NCBI RefSeq assembly: GCF_001347015.1
Contig: NZ_CFGI01000011.1
Span: 3,743 to 67,742 of the forward strand
Source: Streptococcus pneumoniae
Lineage (GTDB): Bacteria > Bacillota > Bacilli > Lactobacillales > Streptococcaceae
DNA length: 64,000 bases
Direction: 5' to 3'
Below are positions 26,227 through 35,672 of this stretch, piece after piece. Position numbers and translations under genes: made by a program. The notes beneath the pieces are model-generated. The model searched no databases and was not told the DNA's origin. It was given only the letters and a program-made list of their open reading frames with translations. Within the stretch, counting starts at the first letter, position 1. Every line of letters begins with the position of its first letter.

Positions 26227-27300
26227 CTAAAACTCTTCCACCTCATCCGGCACATCACTAAACAAAGACACATGTCCCATCTTGCGGTTGTGCTTCGCTT
26301 CTATTTTACCATACATGTGGAGGTGGGCGCTTGGATTTTCTGTGACATATGTTTCAGCAGCCTCGACATGCTGGCCGAGGACATTAAGCATAACAGCAGG
26401 CTCATGCAGTTTGATGGCTGGCAATGGTGCTCCCAGAACACCCAAGATATGGGTATCAAACTGCGAGAAATCACAGGCTTCAATAGAATAGTGCCCAGAG
26501 TTATGTGGACGTGGGGCGATTTCATTGACAATGATGTCATCAGCTGTCGCAAACATTTCCACGCAAAGGGTTCCAGACAAGTTGAGTTGCTCAGCGATTC
26601 TCACTGCCATGGTTTTTGCTTTGGCTGCTAGACTTTCTGAAATGCGAGCTGGGACGATAGTCTTTGAAAGAATGTTGTTGCGGTGGATATTTTCCTGAAC
26701 TGGGAAAACTGTCACATCCTTGCCATTTCCTGACACGATGACAGAAATCTCAAGGTCAAAATTGACAAATTCTTCCAAAACACAGTCTGCTGAGTCAGCT
26801 AGCGCATAGGCTTCTTCCAAATCTGCTTTTGAGCGAATGACCTTTTGTCCATGCCCATCGTAGCCTCCAGTCGCGGTCTTAAGGACATAGTTTTTCGATA
26901 GATCGATATCTGCCAAATCTTGACTTGAAGTCACAACCTTGTAGGGTGCTACAGTGACTTGTGCCTTATTTGAAAGAAAGTCCTTTTCAAAAATACGATT
27001 TTGCGAAATGCGGAGCAGATCTGTTCCTTGAGGGAGTTGTCCATCCTTGATAACGGCATCCAAACCGTCAGCGTCGACATTTTCAAACTCGTAAGTGAGG
27101 ACATCGCAACGCTCAGCCAACTGACGGAGGGCGTCCACATCGTTATAAGGCGCCACGATGATTTCCGCCACGCGAGAGGCAGGGCAATCCGCCACAGGAT
27201 CCAGCGCTATAACCTTGTGCCCCATGTAGATAGCAGAGATAGCCATCATCTGCCCTAGCTGACCGCCACCGATAATTCCGATTGTTTTAGATGAGCTCAT
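26227..27300 (-). CDS. purK: N5-carboxyaminoimidazole ribonucleotide synthase
   Basis: 357 residues from the ATG at 27300, with GAGGAG 7 bases upstream and a 14-base overlap with purE. The ATP-grasp fold is marked by [13 protein letters not shown] at the N-terminus, [16 protein letters not shown] in the ATP lid, and the late [19 protein letters not shown]. It carboxylates AIR with bicarbonate and ATP, and PurE then uses the product. Confidence 0.96.
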   Translation of the reverse strand: MSSSKTIGIIGGGQLGQMMAISAIYMGHKVIALDPVADCPASRVAEIIVAPYNDVDALRQLAERCDVLTYEFENVDADGLDAVIKDGQLPQGTDLLRISQNRIFEKDFLSNKAQVTVAPYKVVTSSQDLADIDLSKNYVLKTATGGYDGHGQKVIRSKADLEEAYALADSADCVLEEFVNFDLEISVIVSGNGKDVTVFPVQENIHRNNILSKTIVPARISESLAAKAKTMAVRIAEQLNLSGTLCVEMFATADDIIVNEIAPRPHNSGHYSIEACDFSQFDTHILGVLGAPLPAIKLHEPAVMLNVLGQHVEAAETYVTENPSAHLHMYGKIEAKHNRKMGHVSLFSDVPDEVEEF

Positions 27301-27775
27301 TGGTAGACTCCTCTGCAATTTTTCCTTGTTCTTCTGCAAAATCTGCCAAAGCTGTCGCGATAGCCTGATCCTCTACTGACAAGAGACGGAGGGCAAATAG
27401 AGCCGCATTTGTCGCACCTGCTTCACCAATAGCCATGGTCGCAACAGGCACACCGCCCGGCATCTGGACAATAGAGTAGAGCGAGTCCACGCCACTAAGA
27501 GCACGTGATTTGACTGGTACACCAATGACTGGAAGGGTTGTTTTGGCAGCCACCATTCCTGGCAAATGGGCTGCGCCTCCAGCGCCTGCGATAATGACCT
27601 TGATGCCACGGCTACGTGCTTCTTCGGCATGCTTGAACATGAGGTCAGGTGTACGGTGGGCAGAAACAACTTTCTTTTCGTAGACTACACCGAAGCGGTC
27701 TAAGACTTCTGCTGTTTTTTGCATGGTTGCCCAGTCGGATTTTGAGCCCATGATAATGGAAATTACGGGTTTCAT
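27287..27775 (-). CDS. purE: N5-CAIR mutase (class I PurE)
   Basis: 162 residues from the ATG at 27775; an upstream in-frame start at 27808 lies inside the structured element and adds 11 unlikely residues. Signatures are [12 protein letters not shown] (substrate phosphate loop), VVSAHRTPD with the catalytic histidine, and [11 protein letters not shown]. It rearranges N5-CAIR to CAIR. It overlaps purK. Confidence 0.95.
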   Translation of the reverse strand: MKPVISIIMGSKSDWATMQKTAEVLDRFGVVYEKKVVSAHRTPDLMFKHAEEARSRGIKVIIAGAGGAAHLPGMVAAKTTLPVIGVPVKSRALSGVDSLYSIVQMPGGVPVATMAIGEAGATNAALFALRLLSVEDQAIATALADFAEEQGKIAEESTNELI

Positions 27776-27799
27776 TTCTTCTCCTTTTTCCTCTTTTTC

Positions 27800-27937
27800 A
27801 ACAATCACCTTAGGTTGTGAGGGACGGCAGCAGCCACCAAAGGTGTCTCATGCCTAAATCGGAAGCCCAAGGTCTTCCAATTTCCCTGAACGATTGGATT
27901 GTCATTCAATCGTTCTTTCACAACAGCGGTGATTGTT
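27800..27937. ncRNA. Structured four-way-junction element 1
   Basis: A perfect outer 10-bp stem (AACAATCACC 27800-27809 / GGTGATTGTT 27928-27937) and an inner 7-bp stem (GTTGTGA/TCACAAC, 27814-27820/27918-27924) close a junction with three hairpins. These are P2 (GGCA/TGCC plus CACC-AAA-GGTG), P3 (GGAAG/CTTCC, 27861-27878) and P4 (GAACGATTG/CAATCGTTC, 27888-27915). The same architecture with compensatory base changes is present at 27977-28108. Strand and function are unknown. Confidence 0.7.
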
Positions 27938-27976
27938 CTATATTAGCGTATTTTGTGAATTTTTATTTTTCTTTTT

Positions 27977-28108
27977 AATAATCGTCTAATGTAGTGCGGA
28001 CGTAAGCGACCGCCTATGGCGTTCCATTACTAAAACTGGAGCCTAGGTTTCCAGTTTTCCGCTCCTAGTAGCAAAGCTACTAGGAGTTCCACTGCTGCGA
28101 CGATTATT
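27977..28108. ncRNA. Structured four-way-junction element 2
   Basis: The outer stem is AATAATCGTC (27977-27986) / GACGATTATT (28099-28108). The inner stem GTAGTG/CACTGC contains one pair that is a G-U wobble only if the plus strand is the RNA. The hairpins are P2 (GTAA/TTAC plus CGCC-TAT-GGCG), P3 (AAACTGGA/TCCAGTTT with loop GCCTAGGT) and P4 (CTCCTAGTAGC-AAA-GCTACTAGGAG). Shared unpaired words with element 1 include GGACG, CTAAA and CC.AGGT. The purD stop codon lies inside its right outer stem. Confidence 0.72.
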
Positions 28109-29417
28109 CTATTTTGGTTCGCTTTCGCTCACCATGACAATTTAGTATCTGTTTATCTTTTATCGCCTTGCTTCCGATATCTGTTCTGTAAAAGAGACCT
28201 TCTGTTTGTTGTTGGGCAATCTCTTGGTAAATGGTATCTTGGGCTTCTTTGACAGTATCTGCTGTGGTGACGAGCATATAAACTCGTCCGCCGTTTGAGA
28301 GCAGCGCTCTGCTATTTTCCGCAAACTTAGCCCCTGCATAGTAGGTGATAATGTCGCCATCGGTTTTGGCTGGCAACTTGACACCTTTTTCATAGTCTAG
28401 CGGATAACCGTTGGATGCGACAACCACACCCAGAGTCACACCCTTGTCCAGCCACGTGATCTTCGGCTCCTTGCCATCCAAAATGTCAGTAATATTTTGT
28501 GCAAAGTCAGATATCAAACGAGGCAAGATAATCTGAGTTTCGGGATCTCCAAAACGAGCATTGAACTCGATGACTTTCGGACCGTCAGCTGTCAAGATAA
28601 GACCTGCGTAAAGAACTCCCAGATAAGGACGACCTTCTTTGATCATCCCTTCAAGGACTGGTTTGACAATAGTCTCAACCGCTGTGGCAACTACACTCTC
28701 TGGCAAGTGAGGAACTGGCGCATAGGCACCCATACCGCCCGTGTTAGGGCCCTTGTCGCCATCATAGGCACGTTTGTGGTCCTGAGCCGTTGGCATAATG
28801 TAGAACTTGTCCCCATTGACAAAGGCAAAGAGAGAGAACTCCTCACCGTCGAGGAATTCCTCGATGACCACACGCGCACCTGAGTCACCAAATTTATTGT
28901 CCAAAAGCATCTCGTGAGCTGCTTCGACCGCTTGCTCAACCGTCTCAGCAACGACGACGCCCTTCCCAAGCGCCAAGCCATCCGCTTTAACTACGATAGG
29001 AGCTCCCTGCTTTTCGATATAGGCCTTGGCTTCCTCAAAGTCGGAAAATGTGCCATAGGCTGCTGTCGGAACGCCGTATTTGACCATGATTTCCTTGGCA
29101 AAATCCTTGGACCATTCCAGCTCCGCTGCCAATCTGGTCGGACCAAAGGCTTTGAGACCAGCTGCATTGAAATCATCCACGATACCAGCCGCAAGGGCAT
29201 CATCTGGACCAATGAAGGTCCAAGCAATATCGTTAGCTTTTGCGAAGTCAATCAATTTAGAATGTTCGGAAATAGAGATATTTACCAATTCCAGACCATC
29301 CAGAGTCATCCCGTCATTCCCAGGAGCTACAAAGACTTTTTCAACATCTTTTGATTCAAGCAACTTCTTAGCAATAGCATGTTCACGACCACCCGAACCG
29401 ACAACTAACAGCTTCAT
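28104..29417 (-). CDS. purD: Phosphoribosylamine-glycine ligase (GARS)
   Basis: 437 residues. ATP-grasp enzyme with VVGSGGREHAIAKKL at the N-terminus, VKADGLALGKGVVVA, the DHKRAYDGDKGPNTGGMGAYAP core and FNARFGDPETQ. It makes GAR from phosphoribosylamine and glycine. The usual C-terminus, as I remember it, stops near IGSKAI. Here 17 extra residues (DKQILNCHGERKRTKIE) are read into the adjacent structured element, so the original stop region was probably replaced. Confidence 0.95.
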   Translation of the reverse strand: MKLLVVGSGGREHAIAKKLLESKDVEKVFVAPGNDGMTLDGLELVNISISEHSKLIDFAKANDIAWTFIGPDDALAAGIVDDFNAAGLKAFGPTRLAAELEWSKDFAKEIMVKYGVPTAAYGTFSDFEEAKAYIEKQGAPIVVKADGLALGKGVVVAETVEQAVEAAHEMLLDNKFGDSGARVVIEEFLDGEEFSLFAFVNGDKFYIMPTAQDHKRAYDGDKGPNTGGMGAYAPVPHLPESVVATAVETIVKPVLEGMIKEGRPYLGVLYAGLILTADGPKVIEFNARFGDPETQIILPRLISDFAQNITDILDGKEPKITWLDKGVTLGVVVASNGYPLDYEKGVKLPAKTDGDIITYYAGAKFAENSRALLSNGGRVYMLVTTADTVKEAQDTIYQEIAQQQTEGLFYRTDIGSKAIKDKQILNCHGERKRTKIE

Positions 29418-29500
29418 CTCTCAACCTCTTTTGCGAATTATTTACTAATATTATACCACAAACGTTCGTTTTACTCTTGTTTCAATCCGCATTTTTACGC

Positions 29501-29532
29501 AAAAAAGGAAAGAAACTGTTTTCTTCCCTTTT
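29501..29532 (-). terminator. Terminator after purH
   Basis: On the minus strand AAAAGGGAAGAAA pairs with TTTCTTTCCTTTT across a short loop and ends in a T run. It lies just after the purH stop, so purD needs its own promoter or read-through. Confidence 0.7.
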
Positions 29533-29538
29533 GTCTTC

Positions 29539-31086
29539 TTAGTGTCTAAAATGTCTCACGCCTGTGAAGACCATAGTCAAGCCATATTTGTCCGCTGCTT
29601 CGATAGACTCTTGGTCACGGACGGAGCCTCCCGGCTGGATGATGGCCTTGATCCCGGCTTTAGCGATTTCTTCCACGTTATCCGCGAATGGGAAGAAGGC
29701 ATCCGATGCAAGAACAGCACCATCAAGACGATCTTTAGCTTGTTCAATCGCAATACGAACAGAAGCCACACGGTTTGTTTGACCTGGGCCAACGCCAAGT
29801 GTCATGTGGTCATTGGTCACGATGATACCGTTTGATTTGACGTACTTGATAGCCTTCCAAGCAAACTCAAGAGCAGTCGCTTCTGTCTCAGTTGGCTGGC
29901 GTTTGGTCACCACTTGCCAGTCAGCTGGGCTTTCTTTGACCACGTCTTGGTTTTGTACCAGAAGTCCACCGACAACACCTGTGTATTCTGCTTCCACTTC
30001 GCTAGCCTCTTGAGCATCAAATGGCAAGGCAAGAATGCGCAAGTTTTTCTTTTTGTTGGTCAAAATGGCTAGCGCTTCATCCGTATAGCTTGGTGCGATG
30101 ATGATTTCAAGGAAAACGCCGTGCATCTTCTCAGCAGTCGCAACATCCACTTCACGGTTGAGAACGACAATACCACCGAAAATTGAGACTGGGTCAGACT
30201 CATAAGCATAGTCCCAAGCAGTTTCGATGTCGTCAGCTTGACCGATACCACATGGGTTCATGTGTTTGAGGGCCACAACGGTTGGACGATCTTTGAAATC
30301 ACGAATGATACGGATAGCCGCATCCGCATCACGGATATTGTTGAAGGACAATTCTTTCCCGTTGAGCTGTTTAGCTGATGCAATCGAATAGTCAGTCGGC
30401 AAAGCTTTTTGATAGAAGTCCGCATCTTGCTGAGGATTTTCCCCATAGCGCATAGCTTGCTTGAGGTCATAGGTCAAAGTGAGCTTTTCAGGCTTGCTTT
30501 CTCCGACTTGAGCTGTGAAGTATTCCGCAATCAAAGCATCATAAGCCGCAGTGTGACGGAAAACCTTGGCTGCCAGACGTTGGCGAGTTTCATAAGTCGT
30601 TTCACCATTTTCCGATAATTCCTCAAGCACCACTGCATAGTCAGCAGGGTCTACTACAACTGTCACGCTAGCATGATTTTTCGCAGCTGAGCGAAGCATA
30701 GATGGCCCACCGATATCGATGTTCTCCACCGCATCAGCATAAGTCACATCTGGTTTGAGAATGGTTTCCTTGAATGGGTAAAGGTTGACCACAACAAGGT
30801 CGATGAGCTCGATTTGATTGTCTTTGGCCGCTTCCAGGTGACTATCCAAGTCACGACGAGCGAGAAGCCCACCGTGGATATTTGGATGAAGGGTCTTGAC
30901 ACGACCGTCCATCATTTCTGGAAAACCCGTCACATCATCGATCGCAATGGTCTCCACCCCAGCATTGTCAAGGGCAACCTTGGTCCCACCTGTCGAGATA
31001 ATCTCCCAACCAATTTTTTTGAGTTCTTGGGCAAATTCAACAATGCCCGCTTTGTCTGAGACGCTGATTAAGGCGCGTTTAGTCAT
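29539..31086 (-). CDS. purH: AICAR formyltransferase/IMP cyclohydrolase
   Basis: 515 residues from the ATG at 31086. The N-terminal MGS-like IMP cyclohydrolase domain (residues 1 to about 195) contains [28 protein letters not shown] and [15 protein letters not shown]. The formyltransferase domain begins with LRYGENPHQ-like MRYGENPQQ and contains [10 protein letters not shown], with catalytic Lys-His. It performs the last two steps of IMP synthesis. A decayed copy of its 5' end lies upstream at 31620-31845. Confidence 0.96.
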   Translation of the reverse strand: MTKRALISVSDKAGIVEFAQELKKIGWEIISTGGTKVALDNAGVETIAIDDVTGFPEMMDGRVKTLHPNIHGGLLARRDLDSHLEAAKDNQIELIDLVVVNLYPFKETILKPDVTYADAVENIDIGGPSMLRSAAKNHASVTVVVDPADYAVVLEELSENGETTYETRQRLAAKVFRHTAAYDALIAEYFTAQVGESKPEKLTLTYDLKQAMRYGENPQQDADFYQKALPTDYSIASAKQLNGKELSFNNIRDADAAIRIIRDFKDRPTVVALKHMNPCGIGQADDIETAWDYAYESDPVSIFGGIVVLNREVDVATAEKMHGVFLEIIIAPSYTDEALAILTNKKKNLRILALPFDAQEASEVEAEYTGVVGGLLVQNQDVVKESPADWQVVTKRQPTETEATALEFAWKAIKYVKSNGIIVTNDHMTLGVGPGQTNRVASVRIAIEQAKDRLDGAVLASDAFFPFADNVEEIAKAGIKAIIQPGGSVRDQESIEAADKYGLTMVFTGVRHFRH

Positions 31087-31110
31087 TCTATTCTCCTTTT
31101 TAATCATTAG

Positions 31111-31620
31111 TTAAACACCAATTAAATGCAGTAACAGTAAAACAAAATAAGCAAAACCAAGGCTAAGCATACCTAAGATATTGACCCATTTTCTAGTCTG
31201 TAATTTGAACACTCTTATAAAAATTTGATAAATCAGTAATCCTACACAAACACCTAGCGTATTTAAAGCCAAATCCGTTATATCTGTTATACCTATTGCT
31301 AAAATATACTGTAAGCACTCAAACAATAAACTAATCAAGAAACCTGTCCCGACTATTCTTAAACTAGATAAATTAGTTTTTATCAGAGGAAAACAAACAC
31401 CTAATGGAATAAAGGAAATCAGATTAAATAACATTTCAGCAAAAACAATTTTTCCATCTACTATTAGCGGTTCTGAAAATGGAATCCAATTGATGTACCT
31501 TGGAGCTAAGAAAAATGCTATAAATTCAGGATTTGTTTCAAACTTAAATAAGATTCCCCAAGTTAATAAAATCAGATAGACATAAAATACATATCGAGTT
31601 GTTTTTTTAGATTCTAACAT
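31111..31620 (-). CDS. VanZ-like membrane protein
   Basis: 169 residues with four to five hydrophobic helices; the segments INWIPFSEPLIVDGKIVFAEMLFNLISFIPLGVCFPL and GFLISLLFECLQYILAIGITDITDLALNTLGVCVGLLIY match the VanZ family. VanZ proteins are linked to low-level teicoplanin resistance or glycopeptide/lipoglycopeptide tolerance by an unknown mechanism. The gene is AT-rich and lies exactly between purH and a broken duplicate of the purH 5' end, so it appears to have been inserted into the pur operon. Confidence 0.85.
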   Translation of the reverse strand: MLESKKTTRYVFYVYLILLTWGILFKFETNPEFIAFFLAPRYINWIPFSEPLIVDGKIVFAEMLFNLISFIPLGVCFPLIKTNLSSLRIVGTGFLISLLFECLQYILAIGITDITDLALNTLGVCVGLLIYQIFIRVFKLQTRKWVNILGMLSLGFAYFVLLLLHLIGV

Positions 31621-31845
31621 TACAAATACCCCCGTTTGAAGCCGTCTTCAACAATCGCTGACTCCAATTTTGAATCAAAGATATCATATGAATCATCAAT
31701 GGCAATGGTGCTCACCCCAGCATTATCAAGGGCAACCTTGGTTCCACCTGTTGAGATGATGTCCCAACCGAGTTTTTTTAAGTTCTTGGGCAAATTCAAC
31801 AATACCCTCTTTGTTTGAGATACTGATTAAAGCTTTTTTCGTCAT
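31620..31845 (-). pseudogene. Truncated duplicate of the purH 5' end
   Basis: From the ATG at 31845 the sequence encodes [23 protein letters not shown], then [19 protein letters not shown] and STIAIDD, nearly identical to the first 50 residues of PurH. Seven A residues in place of six (T run near 31783-31789) cause a frameshift. After about 55 codons it diverges into unrelated sequence and ends at the vanZ start. Confidence 0.88.
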
Positions 31846-31846
31846 T

Positions 31847-32311
31847 CTATTCCTCTTTCTTTAGGTCCAAGCGCATAGCGACTTCATTATTTTCTTCTAT
31901 AAATCCTGTTTCCTGAAAACCCAGACCAGTCAGCAGGTGCTTCATTTTTTCATTTCCAACCACATAATCTGCGATAATATGATTGCAAGCGCTATCCATC
32001 TGAGCCTTTTTGATCAGAACTTCCACGGCTTTTCGTCCATAACCTCTTCCTTGGTACTGCTGGCCAATCATTATCCGCCAGATAAAGTATTCCGCTTCAT
32101 CCTTATCTATTTCCAACAGGAGAAAACCAACTACAAGCTCATTCCAATAAATTGCCATTGGAAACACATCCCCATTCTCTCGGTAGAGCCATGCGTCAGC
32201 TAAAGAGCGTACATTTGGAGACACGAAACGTGCTCGTTCATCAGCTTCAGATATTTTCAAATCCAGCACTGCCTGAAAACTGCTCTCATCTACTAATTTT
32301 ATCTCAATCAT
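31847..32311 (-). CDS. GNAT-family N-acetyltransferase
   Basis: 154 residues from the ATG at 32311 (AGGAG with 5-base spacing). The acetyl-CoA loop is visible as QQYQGRGYGRKAVEVLI (about residues 89-105), preceded by the beta-4 strand YFIWRIMIG and followed by GLGFQETGFIEENNEVAMRLDL. It resembles diamine/spermidine acetyltransferases, but the substrate cannot be assigned. It sits between purN and the purH remnant on the same strand. Confidence 0.8.
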   Translation of the reverse strand: MIEIKLVDESSFQAVLDLKISEADERARFVSPNVRSLADAWLYRENGDVFPMAIYWNELVVGFLLLEIDKDEAEYFIWRIMIGQQYQGRGYGRKAVEVLIKKAQMDSACNHIIADYVVGNEKMKHLLTGLGFQETGFIEENNEVAMRLDLKKEE

Positions 32312-32355
32312 TTTTTCTCCTAGCAATATTGCAAAATCAAAACTTGATTTACTTC

Positions 32356-32907
32356 TTATCTTCTACCCACACCTAAACTCTCCAACACTTGAGGATAGAG
32401 CTGATACTCGGTGGCATGAATCCGAGCTTCAAAACTTTCGATGGTATCATCAGCTAACCGTGGCACACGCACTTGTTTGATAACCTTGCCTGTATCCACA
32501 CCTGAATCCACCCAGTGAATGGTAACACCACTCTCAGCAACTCCAGCATTCCAAGCATCTTCAATCCCATGAGCTCCTGGAAATTCTGGCAGGTAGGCTG
32601 GATGAATGTTGACAATCCGACCTTCATAAGCCGCCAATAAGGTTGGCCCAACGATTTTCATGTAGCCTGCTAGGCAAACCAAGTCAATCTGATGTTCTTC
32701 CAAGAGTTCGACAAGTGCTGCTTCGTAGTCTGCCTTGCTCTCAAACTCCTTGAGTTCAAAAGCATAGGACAGAACGCCGAGCTTGTCTGCCCGCTCGAGA
32801 ACATAGGCATCACGATGGTCTGAAAAGACAAACTCTACTGGAAATTGTTCCGCTATCACCTGAAAATTTGAGCCATTACCAGAGGCAAAAACCGCTATTT
32901 TTTTCAT
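32356..32907 (-). CDS. purN: Phosphoribosylglycinamide formyltransferase
   Basis: 183 residues. GART signatures are [17 protein letters not shown] at the N-terminus, [36 protein letters not shown] with the catalytic His, and [17 protein letters not shown] with the catalytic Asp. It transfers formyl from 10-formyl-THF to GAR. The start overlaps the purM stop by 4 bases. Confidence 0.95.
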   Translation of the reverse strand: MKKIAVFASGNGSNFQVIAEQFPVEFVFSDHRDAYVLERADKLGVLSYAFELKEFESKADYEAALVELLEEHQIDLVCLAGYMKIVGPTLLAAYEGRIVNIHPAYLPEFPGAHGIEDAWNAGVAESGVTIHWVDSGVDTGKVIKQVRVPRLADDTIESFEARIHATEYQLYPQVLESLGVGRR

Positions 32908-33926
32908 TTGATGATGACACTTTCGCTTTCTTTCTTGACGATACGACCAATTTCATAGACTGGTTCATCCAGCAATTCCTTGACACGAATTACATTTTCA
33001 GGGCTAACTGCTAGCATAAGTCCCACACCCATATTGAAGATTTCAAACATTTCTTCGTGTTTGATTTCACCATATTTTTCAAGAGCTTTGAAAATCGGTA
33101 AAACTGGAACCTTGTCTTCCTCAATCTCAGCAGCCAAGTCAGCTGCAAACATACGAGGGACATTTTCGATAAAGCCACCACCAGTGATGTGGGCAATGCC
33201 GTTGATCAACTCTTCCTTGATGAGTGGCAAAACAGCCTTGACATAGATACGAGTCGGCTCAAGAAGAACTTCCTTGAGTTGCTTGCCTTCCAATTCTGGC
33301 AAGATTTCCTCACCTGTGTAATCCGCAAAGACACGACGGACGAGAGAGTAACCATTGGAATGAATCCCACTTGAAGCAAGTCCGAGAAGAACATCTCCCT
33401 CTGCCACTTTTGAACCGTCAATGATTTGAGATTTTTCGGCCACACCGACCGCAAAACCAGCCAAATCATAGTCATCTTCGCCGTACATGCCAGGCATTTC
33501 AGCCGTTTCCCCACCAATGAGGGCAGCGCCTGCCTGCACACAACCTTCTGCCACACCAGCGACAACTTGTTCTAGCTTAGCTGGTTCATTCTTCCCTGTC
33601 GCTACGTAGTCAAGGAAATAGAGGGGCTCCGCACCTGCAGCAATGATATCATTGACACACATAGCTACACAGTCTTGACCGATAGTATCGTGCTTGTCGT
33701 ACTTGATAGCCAACATGAGCTTGGTTCCGACACCGTCAGTCCCTGAAATCAAGACAGGCTCTTTAACCCCAGTCTTAGAAAGGTCAAACATACCACCAAA
33801 GCCTCCAAGAGCTCCCATAACGCCTGCACGCTCCGTACGAGCCACGTGCTTTTTAATCCGTTCAACAACTTCATAACCCGCTTCAACATCCACACCAGAT
33901 TGAGCGTACGCATTTTTATTTGCCAT
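32904..33926 (-). CDS. purM: Phosphoribosylformylglycinamidine cyclo-ligase (AIR synthase)
   Basis: 340 residues. Words [68 protein letters not shown] and [13 protein letters not shown] define PurM. It closes the imidazole ring using ATP. It is coupled to purN by a stop/start overlap and separated from purF by 210 bases containing hairpins. Confidence 0.96.
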   Translation of the reverse strand: MANKNAYAQSGVDVEAGYEVVERIKKHVARTERAGVMGALGGFGGMFDLSKTGVKEPVLISGTDGVGTKLMLAIKYDKHDTIGQDCVAMCVNDIIAAGAEPLYFLDYVATGKNEPAKLEQVVAGVAEGCVQAGAALIGGETAEMPGMYGEDDYDLAGFAVGVAEKSQIIDGSKVAEGDVLLGLASSGIHSNGYSLVRRVFADYTGEEILPELEGKQLKEVLLEPTRIYVKAVLPLIKEELINGIAHITGGGFIENVPRMFAADLAAEIEEDKVPVLPIFKALEKYGEIKHEEMFEIFNMGVGLMLAVSPENVIRVKELLDEPVYEIGRIVKKESESVIIK

Positions 33927-33965
33927 TTTATTTTTCCTTTTCTTTTTTTGGGAAAGACTGCGACG

Positions 33966-34073
33966 TATTTTTAGATAAACAATTATTTTATCTAAAAATA
34001 CTAGTCAGGGCTCTAGCTTTGGCCCCTTAGGAGAAAGCGTCTACTGACAAATGCTTTAGCTTTTAGTCAGTAG
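33966..34073. other. Hairpin-rich spacer between purF and purM
   Basis: A perfect 14-bp stem (TATTTTTAGATAAA 33966-33979 / TTTATCTAAAAATA 33987-34000) is followed by a second stem CTACTGAC/GTCAGTAG (34041-34048/34066-34073). Neither has a clean terminator T run, so mRNA processing or stability is more likely than termination. Confidence 0.55.
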
Positions 34074-34136
34074 TGAGACGTGAAGCATAAGCATTTTTTG
34101 TCATTTATTCCTTTTCTTTAATGGAGGATCTATTGT

Positions 34137-35579
34137 CTATTTGTAAAAACTGGTCTTTTCTTCCAAACTTCGACGATAGTCTTCTTCGTAGTCATAGAGA
34201 GGTGTCGGGTAGTCACCGTCAAAGTAAGCGACACAGAGACCACCATTTGGCGCATCTGTTTCAATCCCAATCGAATCAATCAACCCTTCAACAGAAAGAT
34301 AGGTCAGACTGTCCGCACCAATGATTTGACGCGTTTCTTCAACCGTATGATTGGCCGCAATCAGTTCCTGACGGGTCTGGATATCAATCCCGTAGAAACA
34401 TGGATAAGCTAGCGCAGGACTTCCAATAGCAACGTGAACTTCAGTCGCACCCGCTTCTTTCAAGAGTTGAACGATCCGACGAGAGGTTGTTCCACGTACA
34501 ATAGAGTCATCAATCATAACCACACGCTTGCCTTTTACAACACCAGAAACAGCAGATAGTTTCATCCGCACCCCTTGCTCCCGTAATTCTTGAGTCGGTT
34601 GGATAAAGGTCCGTTGGGTGTATTGGTTCTTGATGAGGCCCATTTCATTTGGTAGCCCGGATTCTTCCGCAAATCCCATAGCTGCGCTTAGGGAGGAATT
34701 TGGCACACCGACTACAATATCTGCCTCATGCTTGAATTCACGCGCCAATTGAGCACCCATACGTTTGCGAGCCGTATGGACATTGACACCGTGGATATTA
34801 GAATCAGGGCGGGCAAAATAGATATACTCCATAGAACAAATCGCCAACTGAGTATCATCTGTATAGTTGTCATACTGGATACCCTTGTCATCAATAATCA
34901 CAATCTCACCTGGCTTCAAATCACGAATCCATTCAGCACCAATGACCTCAAAAGCACAAGTTTCAGAGGAAACAACCACCGCTCCGTTGGCCATTTTCCC
35001 GATAGAAAGCGGACGGAAACCATTGGGATCAAGAGCCGCAATCAACTTGTCTTCAAACAGCAAGATATAGGCAAAACCACCTTTGACAAGGCTGAGCGCT
35101 TCCTTGATTTTGCCCATCAGGCTAGGATTATGACTGCGACGAATGAGATGAGCCAAGATTTCAGAGTCCGAAGTCGCACTGAAAATCGCCCCTCTATCTT
35201 CCAGTTCTTTCTTGAGAGAGGCTGCATTGGTCAAGTTTCCATTATGAGCCAAGCCAAACTGCATATCGTGAAAACGGAAGAGGAAAGGCTGGATATTATC
35301 TACAGAAGCTTCGCCAGCAGTCGCGTAACGCACATGCCCAATCGCACCAGTTCCCGTCAATTTATCCAAATTAGCAGGATTTCTGAAGACTTCTGATAAA
35401 AGTCCCATGTCACGATGGCGCTTCAATTGTCCCTGATCGTTGGAGAGGATTCCTGCCCCCTCCTGACCACGGTGCTGAAGACTGTGGAGTCCAAAATAGG
35501 TCAATTTAGCAGCATCTGGATGTCCCCAGATACCGAAAACACCACATTCTTCATTAAGAGATTTTACTTCGTATGTCAT
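34137..35579 (-). CDS. purF: Amidophosphoribosyltransferase
   Basis: 480 residues. After a short propeptide (MTYEVKSLNEE) comes the N-terminal nucleophile Cys of CGVFGIWGH, so the protein should be self-processed. Glutaminase words are HRGQEGAGI, RYATAGE and LAHNGNL; the PRPP loop is RVVMIDDSIVRGTTSRRIV. It makes phosphoribosylamine from PRPP and glutamine, the committed step of the pathway. Confidence 0.96.
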   Translation of the reverse strand: MTYEVKSLNEECGVFGIWGHPDAAKLTYFGLHSLQHRGQEGAGILSNDQGQLKRHRDMGLLSEVFRNPANLDKLTGTGAIGHVRYATAGEASVDNIQPFLFRFHDMQFGLAHNGNLTNAASLKKELEDRGAIFSATSDSEILAHLIRRSHNPSLMGKIKEALSLVKGGFAYILLFEDKLIAALDPNGFRPLSIGKMANGAVVVSSETCAFEVIGAEWIRDLKPGEIVIIDDKGIQYDNYTDDTQLAICSMEYIYFARPDSNIHGVNVHTARKRMGAQLAREFKHEADIVVGVPNSSLSAAMGFAEESGLPNEMGLIKNQYTQRTFIQPTQELREQGVRMKLSAVSGVVKGKRVVMIDDSIVRGTTSRRIVQLLKEAGATEVHVAIGSPALAYPCFYGIDIQTRQELIAANHTVEETRQIIGADSLTYLSVEGLIDSIGIETDAPNGGLCVAYFDGDYPTPLYDYEEDYRRSLEEKTSFYK

Positions 35580-35672
35580 TTTATATACCTAATTTTTATT
35601 TGTGTAGCACCAAGAGCTAAATCTACATGACTTTTACATTACTGATACTATCTATTAGAAAATCTGTAAGTC

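Noticed and set aside
31620-31802. 60-codon ORF read as a separate gene
   Set aside because: It is the frameshifted 3' part of the purH 5' duplicate; the first 20 residues match PurH only in another frame.
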